Of a stretch of DNA of 64,000 nucleotides, positions 58,252-64,000 are shown one piece after another. The translations under genes were made by a program, and so were the position numbers. The stretch's first letter is position 1. The number at the start of each line of letters is the position of its first letter. Where the stretch lies: positions 2,728,001 to 2,792,000 of the forward strand of contig BTPP01000007.1 of NCBI GenBank assembly GCA_037102815.1. Direction: 5' to 3'. Under the pieces are notes generated by a model. The model was not told the origin of the DNA, searched no databases, and saw only the letters and a list, made by a program, of their open reading frames with translations. Source of the DNA: Neurospora intermedia (taxonomy: Eukaryota; Ascomycota; Sordariomycetes; Sordariales; Sordariaceae).

Positions 58252-59026
58252 TGATGTTGGCGAGGTTTGCATGGTCGCGTTCGTCTCGGGTTAGGAAAAT
58301 CCATGATGTCTTGGTGACTGGTTAAGTTGGATACCTCCGCGATCAAGTTCAATTGCGTATGGTTGGATAGATGGGCAGAGATAGAGTGGGTGTATATAAA
58401 GTGGCGGACTACTTAGATCTAGATAATCATGTATGGAAATGCGCACCTGTAACATACAACAATTGAGTTAATTCACTTTCCAGGAAGTCAATCAACGAAG
58501 CGGTAAAGGCAGAATTATTTGTGCTTCATTGAACGTTATAAAGGCTGCGAAAGGTGATGGCTCTTTCTGATGATGTATTCGACCATTTTTGTTTTTTTTT
58601 CGAGTTAGTTGGGTTTCAGAGGAATCCTGTTGTCTCGACTTCTATTCTTGCTGTGCTGTGCTTTGCTTCGTTGTCTATTGCAACTGCGTGCGTCTTTCGT
58701 CTCGATCAGCCGCTGTTCCTTCCATTTGTTTGCATGGTTGTTGAAAGTAATATCTCTCTAGGTGTATGAACCTCTTCCCAAGTATGTCCTAGATTCCCAA
58801 GACGCCGCCCGTTATATCCGTAAACCTTCTGTACTGTGCTTCTGCATGCATTCCTCTTTGAAAACGTGACACGCGTGGCCTTTCTTCCCTTCATCGCATC
58901 CGTTTATGCCTCTACGCCAAACACCTCGGTTTACCAATAATCCTCACCGTAACTCCTCGACCAAAACAGCTCATTCATCCATGCAACCCAATTAATCCAC
59001 GCAGTTCCTCCTCTTCCTCTTAACGT
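58252..59026. other. Convergent gap decarboxylase / AMMECR1
   Basis: This 775-bp gap holds two 3' UTRs. No gene seen. Confidence 0.6.
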
Positions 59027-59920
59027 TCACTCCGCCTTCTTTTCATCCACCCAATCCCTCCAGGCCTTGTACTCCTCATACCCCAATTTTTCCTTCTTCC
59101 CCTGATATCTAACCACCCTCAGCTCCACCTCCCTCCACCTCGACTTGTTCCCTTCCCATCCGGCCTTGCGCATCAGGCTTACCACCGTTTCCTCCTTGGT
59201 CCACCCTTGCTCCGGCGGGACATCCGGCAAGTACGTCGCGCCGTACCTGCGTCCGCGGTACACAAAGCTGATGCGCAACCCGTGCTTGCCCAGCTCCCAG
59301 TCCATGGCGTCGGCCGCGGGCTCAAAGTCAGTCAACAGCGTCACAGCCACTTGCAGCGAAGGCAACTCGGCCCGGCTGATGGGGTGGAAGCGCGTGTCTT
59401 GGAGAGCAGAGGTCAGGGCATACGAGGGCAAGCCGGAGGAGAGAGGCTGAGACTCGAAAGTGCCGATGCAGCCACGGAGGGAAACGTCGTCATCATCCGG
59501 GTCTCGGACGACGTTCCAGGTTACGAAAAGGGGAGATTCGTAGACGGGTGTAGGCGGGGTGGGAGAGGCGGAGGAGGCGATAGAGGTTGCAGGCGTGGAA
59601 ATGCCGGACTGGAGGGTCGTGTTGCTGCTGCTCGTGCTGGCGCTGGTGCTGCTGCTGCTTGTGGCGAGGGAGGTCGATGATGAGGTGGTCGACGACGGCA
59701 AAGTTACCGCGGCTAGTCTACGGAGCGCGGGGATCTGAGGAGCTTTGCTGGAGACATTGGCCTCTTGGTCGTCATCGTCGCCGTCGCCGTCGTTCTCGTC
59801 AACGGTGTTGATGTATTCGACCCATGACTTTTCAATTTCAGACAGGCTCATGGGCTTGCGACGCTCATGATAGGCGACGAGCGCTTCGAAGCAGCAGATA
59901 CAGTGCTCGACGGTGGCCAT
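59027..59920 (-). CDS. AMMECR1-domain protein
   Basis: AMMECR1 proteins are conserved from archaea to humans; the biochemical role is not known. A single 297-aa exon carries the family signature LRGCIGTFESQPL at about residues 147-159. Around it are SPLFVTWNVV, YALTSALQDTRFHPIS, LQVAVTLLTDFEPA, GLRISFVYRGRRYGATYLPDVPPEQGW and the C-terminal LMRKAGWEG. The N-terminal helix (EHCICCFEALVAYHERR) is separated from the rest by about 75 residues of acidic and Ser/Thr/Ala low complexity (about 40-115), which is longer than in most homologues. The ATG at 59920 begins directly at the conserved CCFEAL helix, supporting the start. Confidence 0.95.
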   Translation of the reverse strand: MATVEHCICCFEALVAYHERRKPMSLSEIEKSWVEYINTVDENDGDGDDDDQEANVSSKAPQIPALRRLAAVTLPSSTTSSSTSLATSSSSTSASTSSSNTTLQSGISTPATSIASSASPTPPTPVYESPLFVTWNVVRDPDDDDVSLRGCIGTFESQPLSSGLPSYALTSALQDTRFHPISRAELPSLQVAVTLLTDFEPAADAMDWELGKHGLRISFVYRGRRYGATYLPDVPPEQGWTKEETVVSLMRKAGWEGNKSRWREVELRVVRYQGKKEKLGYEEYKAWRDWVDEKKAE

Positions 59921-62501
59921 GATTGGAGCTGGGAAAAGGGTGCGTTTGTTGGCGAGAACTTGGTTGTACAGCGTCTTGACGGCGTCGGAGGTGCTGTAGT
60001 ATTTTCAAGGAAGTAGGAATGATGACGGTTGAGCAAGCGGCTGCTGATTAGTTGTACGTTCCTGGTTCTAAACACTGGAGATAGTCACAATTAAAAGGAG
60101 GGGTAGAGATTCCTGCCATGCTCTTCGAACGAAGGCGCGACAACAGAAGAAAAGAGGAAAGAGATCGAACTGTAACGTGCGGGGGTGGGGGATGATAAGC
60201 TGCAAGTGGAATGTGTGCTGTGCAGGGTGGGCGTGAGCGTGAGCGTCGGTGGTCATCATCAGCACGAGCGGCAGTCAGGCGGATGGAGCCGTGGCTGAAT
60301 CATCCATCCGGATTCCAGCCAAGGATGACCGCCAGTCAGGAAATGGTGTGATTCCCGTTCTCGAGTCGTTTTCTTCAAGTACAAGTGTAAAGCAGCACAA
60401 ACAAGAAACAGATGGATGGATGGAGGAAAGGCGTCGAAAGCGAGGGGTAACTCGACGGCCGGGGTCTCCAGTCAATGACCGTGGCCAATCAATTTGTGGC
60501 AGTGAACAACACCACAGGAGCAGGGATTCCACTTGAGTGTGTTGCTGCAGATGGTTCCCTAACAACGAAACCCCTCTCTTCACTCCGCATCCTTACCACG
60601 ATGGAAAAACATCCAACTTGCTGTTCAGTCCATCTTCTCGAATTGAAGATGATTATCACCATGGGGCTCACTACACTCATCATGGACCTTGAAATTATCT
60701 TGAGTTCAGGGTGAAAAGGGTTGAGAGTAAGAGATCGCTGGCGCAACGCAACTGTTAAGACAGTAAGGGTTAGATCAAGTTATCTATTTAGAGTTGAGGC
60801 ACGAAGCAGGCATGTCAGTGTCATCCCGACAGTAACCTGGGGAGCCGACAGATTCTACACTAGTGGATCTCGGTGGGCTGAGATCCACTGGATGTTTGAC
60901 GGGACTCTCCCCGTCGTGGCGCCGTCAGCGAGGTTCCAGAGCCATCTGGACCTTATCGATAAATCCTTTCTCGCTGATCCACCCGACTACACTACAAAGA
61001 CGCTTCTGGCCTCCCGCTCAGACATCGTGAGGGAAGTACTGTACCACCTTGCGGTCAGACCTCAAAGAGTGGTTGTACCAACCTGGAATGTCAGCATCAA
61101 CGGACTGTATCGCAGATCATTCGCTGCCAGTGTGTCGTAAACAGCGCCTGGAGAGTCTTTGAACACCTCCAGCGAATTCGGTGATTGTGTTGACGTGAGC
61201 TTCGTCTACAGTCTCCTGAAGCCGATGCGGTGCCATGTTACTGGTGATGGTCGCCATCTGCTGTGCTACCTTGACATATACCGGTATCTACCGAGGCGGC
61301 ACCTGGCCTGAATACGAAGATACGTAGGTAAGAAGACGAACTTGCATTACAAAATTCAGACCCTTTTCCCGTCCGCTCGTCGTACACTTGAACCATTGAA
61401 CCTTTTCCTCTCAATGCCACGGTTCGAGCAAGGAAAGCTCGTCTCAACCTCTTAGATCATATCTGCCGCCCATTCCACGTGGTTCATCTGTTCGTAAAAC
61501 CAGACACGATTGATAGCTCGGTAGTGATAGATGTTCTAGGCTCTGACAGGGGAAGCCAGGGCATGCTGCAACACGGAACCTCGGAAGAGGCCCATTACGG
61601 TATGAGGTGCGAGCCACAGGGGGCTTTGTATTGGCCAATGCAACACTTTAACTGACCAGAGTTCCAGATCATCAGTTTCAGCTCCCTGCCCCTAGGTATA
61701 AGGCTGTGTTGATACTGAGGGCTGGATTCTCCCCGGGATCTGAACTCTTGGGTAATTCCGGTGGGCATTTTAAGGTTTGATACGTGACAGCTGCAGGAGC
61801 CCCGAATAAACAGTTCCAGAGGCGAATGTTAGAAATTCCCGGCCGGACTGAAACCCATGACTTAGCTCTGGGATCGCCCAGCTACGTTGGCTTGACTAAA
61901 CCAATAAGATGACCTCGGGAATATTCAAGTTGGAAGGTGTCGCTCAGGGAATCGAAATCTACCACTCCGCAAACCATCGGTCCATGTACGTCCCGGAGCC
62001 GGCCCTTTGAACCGCCCAGGACCAGGTGCCCCTTTGATATCCCCTTTGATATTGTCCCCATCGGAGAGAGATTCCACACCTCGGTTATCGTAAATAGAAA
62101 CCGTTGCCGGGTTTTAAACAAGCCTCTGGGGAAGTGGGTAACCACTCGGCTTCCACCTTGTACTCGATCCGAAGGCAGTGCTGGGCATGAATCGTATCCT
62201 GAAACACACATTGTTCCCCAGACCAAGCAGATCTTGATCACACCTTCACGATGTTCCTGGACACAAAAGTACAAATACTTGGCAATATCCGTCGATAGAT
62301 TCGGCATGGAGTCAAACTGTTGACTCTCTCATCGACCTTGTTCTAATATTTGCTCCGTTCGCTTCGAGTTCTTGGTGTTGTTCCATTCAGTCGCTCCAGA
62401 TTTACCATTGTCGCCGGCCGACTTTATTATCACCTCCTCTTTTTTTCATTCGCCCAACAATCGCTGGCTCCTAGCTCTTCAACGTCAGTTCCATTCTCAC
62501 A
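59921..62501. other. 2.6-kb intergenic region
   Basis: It separates the divergent AMMECR1 and small-secreted-protein genes. A 139-codon frame at 60721-61140 has no recognisable family. It contains a strong hairpin (60860-60891). A 12-bp direct repeat CCCCTTTGATAT CCCCTTTGATAT-type duplication lies near 62030-62054. Confidence 0.5.
60860..60891. repeat. Perfect inverted repeat (hairpin)
   Basis: AGTGGATCTC (60862-60871) and GAGATCCACT (60880-60889) are exact reverse complements around an 8-base spacer. One G-T pair and one further C-G pair extend the stem to 12. Confidence 0.8.
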
Positions 62502-62789
62502 ATGAAGCTTATCTCTGCTCTTGTGGTCGCCCTCGTCTCTGTGGCTATGGCTTATCCCACAGCCGCGAACGATAATGGTGAGCAAGCCAAGCTGGGGCTT
62601 CGAGCCTCTTGAAACTTTGGCGTCCATGTTTCCACGACACTAACATCAGCGGCAGCTCAGGTTGTGAGTCGTCAAAACGTTCAGCATGACGTTGACGCCA
62701 GTGTACCTGCCATGTCAGATGCAAATGGCAATGTTGTACCATTCAGCAGCACTTCGGTATTCGAACCTGCTGCCGCCGACGGGCAATGA
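62502..62789 (+). CDS. Small secreted protein (71 aa)
   Basis: The exons are 62502-62577 and 62650-62789, giving 71 aa. They are joined in phase 1 across a 72-bp intron with GTGAGC donor, CTAAC branch and CAG acceptor. A clear signal peptide is present (KLISALVVALVSVAMA then YPTAAND). The mature part of ~54 residues has no Cys, is acidic and rich in Ala, Val and Ser (AQVVSRQNVQHDVDASV and FEPAAADGQ at the end). I do not recognise the family. The signal peptide, clean splicing and AC-AATG start context support a real gene. It could be a wall-associated or signalling peptide; the absence of Cys and of dibasic sites argues against a defensin-like or repeated pheromone precursor. Confidence 0.7.
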
Positions 62790-64000
62790 GACCAAGGAAT
62801 GAGACAGGAACGAAACGGGCGCAGCCCGGTGTTCACGGAGCAAGGCTATTGGGCGGGGAGGCAACGTCGAGGAGCGCTATGGTGTGCCCAGAATCGTAGG
62901 AGATAGGCTGTAACAAGAAGCTTCGACTACCGCAGGATGGAATAGAGGATGTTCTAGGAAATTGCCCTCGTTCGGCGTTTCGCTGTGACAACTGGCGTCC
63001 CTTGCGGGCTCCGGGATTTGGCAGACATCATCATCTGCCTATCAGAGAGACGCTGGCCGATGCAATCATCGAGAACGCCGGTGATAATGCACTGTCCCGG
63101 TCGATGCAGGGCGATCAAGGTTTTTGAATGGTTCGTCAATGAGTATTAAGGCGTTTGCCGCGTTTTGGGAGGTTCGGAGTGCTAGTTTGCGGACTTTCAT
63201 AGAATGAGTGTTGGACTGAACTCGGTGTACAGGGAGAAGGCAACGATTGACCAATTTCTGTCCACAAAAAAACAACCAAAAAAAAAAAAAAAAAACCTGA
63301 AAAAAAAAAAAAAAGAACATGAAAAAAGACTCTTTTCCTCTGGCAGGCCTTTTCAGGTATTCGCAGGCTTAAGCTTCCCTCGCTGAGGCGCAGCTGGCAG
63401 GCAGCGGTCTTTTCCGACCCGATCATTGGTCAGTCTGGGGGCCAAGTCTCGCGCTTGGTTTATTTATGGATTTCGCTCCCTGGGCTTCCTTTTCCGCTTC
63501 CTCTGCGCTTGTAATCACCACTCATCCTCCCATCCCGCAAGTCCTACAACCCACCGCAGTTACTTGACACAATTTCAAATGAAGGTATGCCACGATGTTG
63601 GAAAGGTGAGCGACATGAGTTCTATCTTGCCGCCAGACGGGTAAGGATTGCGACAAGCGCTGGAGGCTGCGCTGTTGGTTCCCAGAGTGCCCGTTTCGTG
63701 ACCGAGTTTTCCAGTGTCAACGTCTTTCCACCACCTAACATTCACTAGCTCATGCTGTTTAGCCCACTTGGGCATGCATGCACTTTCACAAGCCCAATCA
63801 AGGAAATGTAGCTTCCATCGATCTTCCCGTTCCTTGCTTCTTGCCATGGAGCGGCCGCGAAACAGCCTCCGCCTAAATCTAGGTACACTAGAATACAACC
63901 CAGCCAATGCTTCCTGAGACAACGAAACCAGAGACAAACGAGCGCTTGTCTTGTCGCCATGAGCCAGTGGACCTCTGCGCTTCCCTTTTGAATCCTACAG
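62790..64000. other. Intergenic end of window
   Basis: A-runs at about 63267-63315 are the main structure. Frames at 63575-63937 (-) and 63714-63917 (+) have no recognisable product. A gene could begin here and continue beyond the window. Confidence 0.45.

Overview
The window looks like nuclear DNA of a filamentous ascomycete, most likely Neurospora crassa or a very close relative. The evidence is short introns (about 50-250 bp) with GTAAGT/GTATGT-type donors and CTAAC/CTGAC branch sites just before the acceptor, wide gene spacing full of T-tracts and TACC/GGTA tetranucleotide repeats, a grainyhead-like factor that matches Neurospora csp-2, and a THI4 gene with a TPP riboswitch in its 5' leader. 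I recognise no transposon, virus-like element, tRNA, rRNA or CRISPR array.

Layout. 1-3099: intergenic DNA and the probable long leader of csp-2. 3100-5950 (+): csp-2/grainyhead. 5951-13742: a gene-free stretch of about 7.8 kb. 13743-16041 (-): unknown 736-aa protein. 16042-19394: intergenic. 19395-21490 (+): eIF2A. 23103-24050 (+): PP28/PDAP1-like phosphoprotein, tail to tail with 24303-25364 (-), a fungal membrane protein. 25914-29929 (+): mitochondrial IF-2. 30256-31524 (-): Tsr3. 32670-34847 (+): GGA adaptor. 35979-38410 (+): CorA-like membrane protein. 38821-39683 (-): BolA (Bol2/Fra2 type). 40229-41373 (+): NIF3. 43874-48295 (+): a 1386-aa mucin-like cell-surface protein. 49753-51172 (+): THI4 with uORFs, leader intron and TPP riboswitch. 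52076-53020 (-): Ras-like GTPase. 56435-58251 (+): PLP decarboxylase of the glutamate/cysteine-sulfinate group. 59027-59920 (-): AMMECR1 protein. 62502-62789 (+): small secreted protein.

The genes are individually regulated eukaryotic units with no obvious cluster logic. Several fall into shared themes: translation and ribosome maturation (eIF2A, mIF2, Tsr3), membrane traffic and signalling (GGA, Ras-like, CorA-like), cell surface and development (csp-2, mucin-like protein, small secreted protein) and cofactor or iron metabolism (THI4, BolA, NIF3).

The most rewarding locus is the THI4 leader. A complete eukaryotic TPP aptamer sits in a 200-bp intron. Its P4/P5 side can pair with the intron's own 5' splice site. 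Use of that splice site fuses a uORF into a frame that overlaps the THI4 start codon. Exon structures were built by hand from reading frame and splice consensus; every multi-exon model given sums to an exact number of codons.
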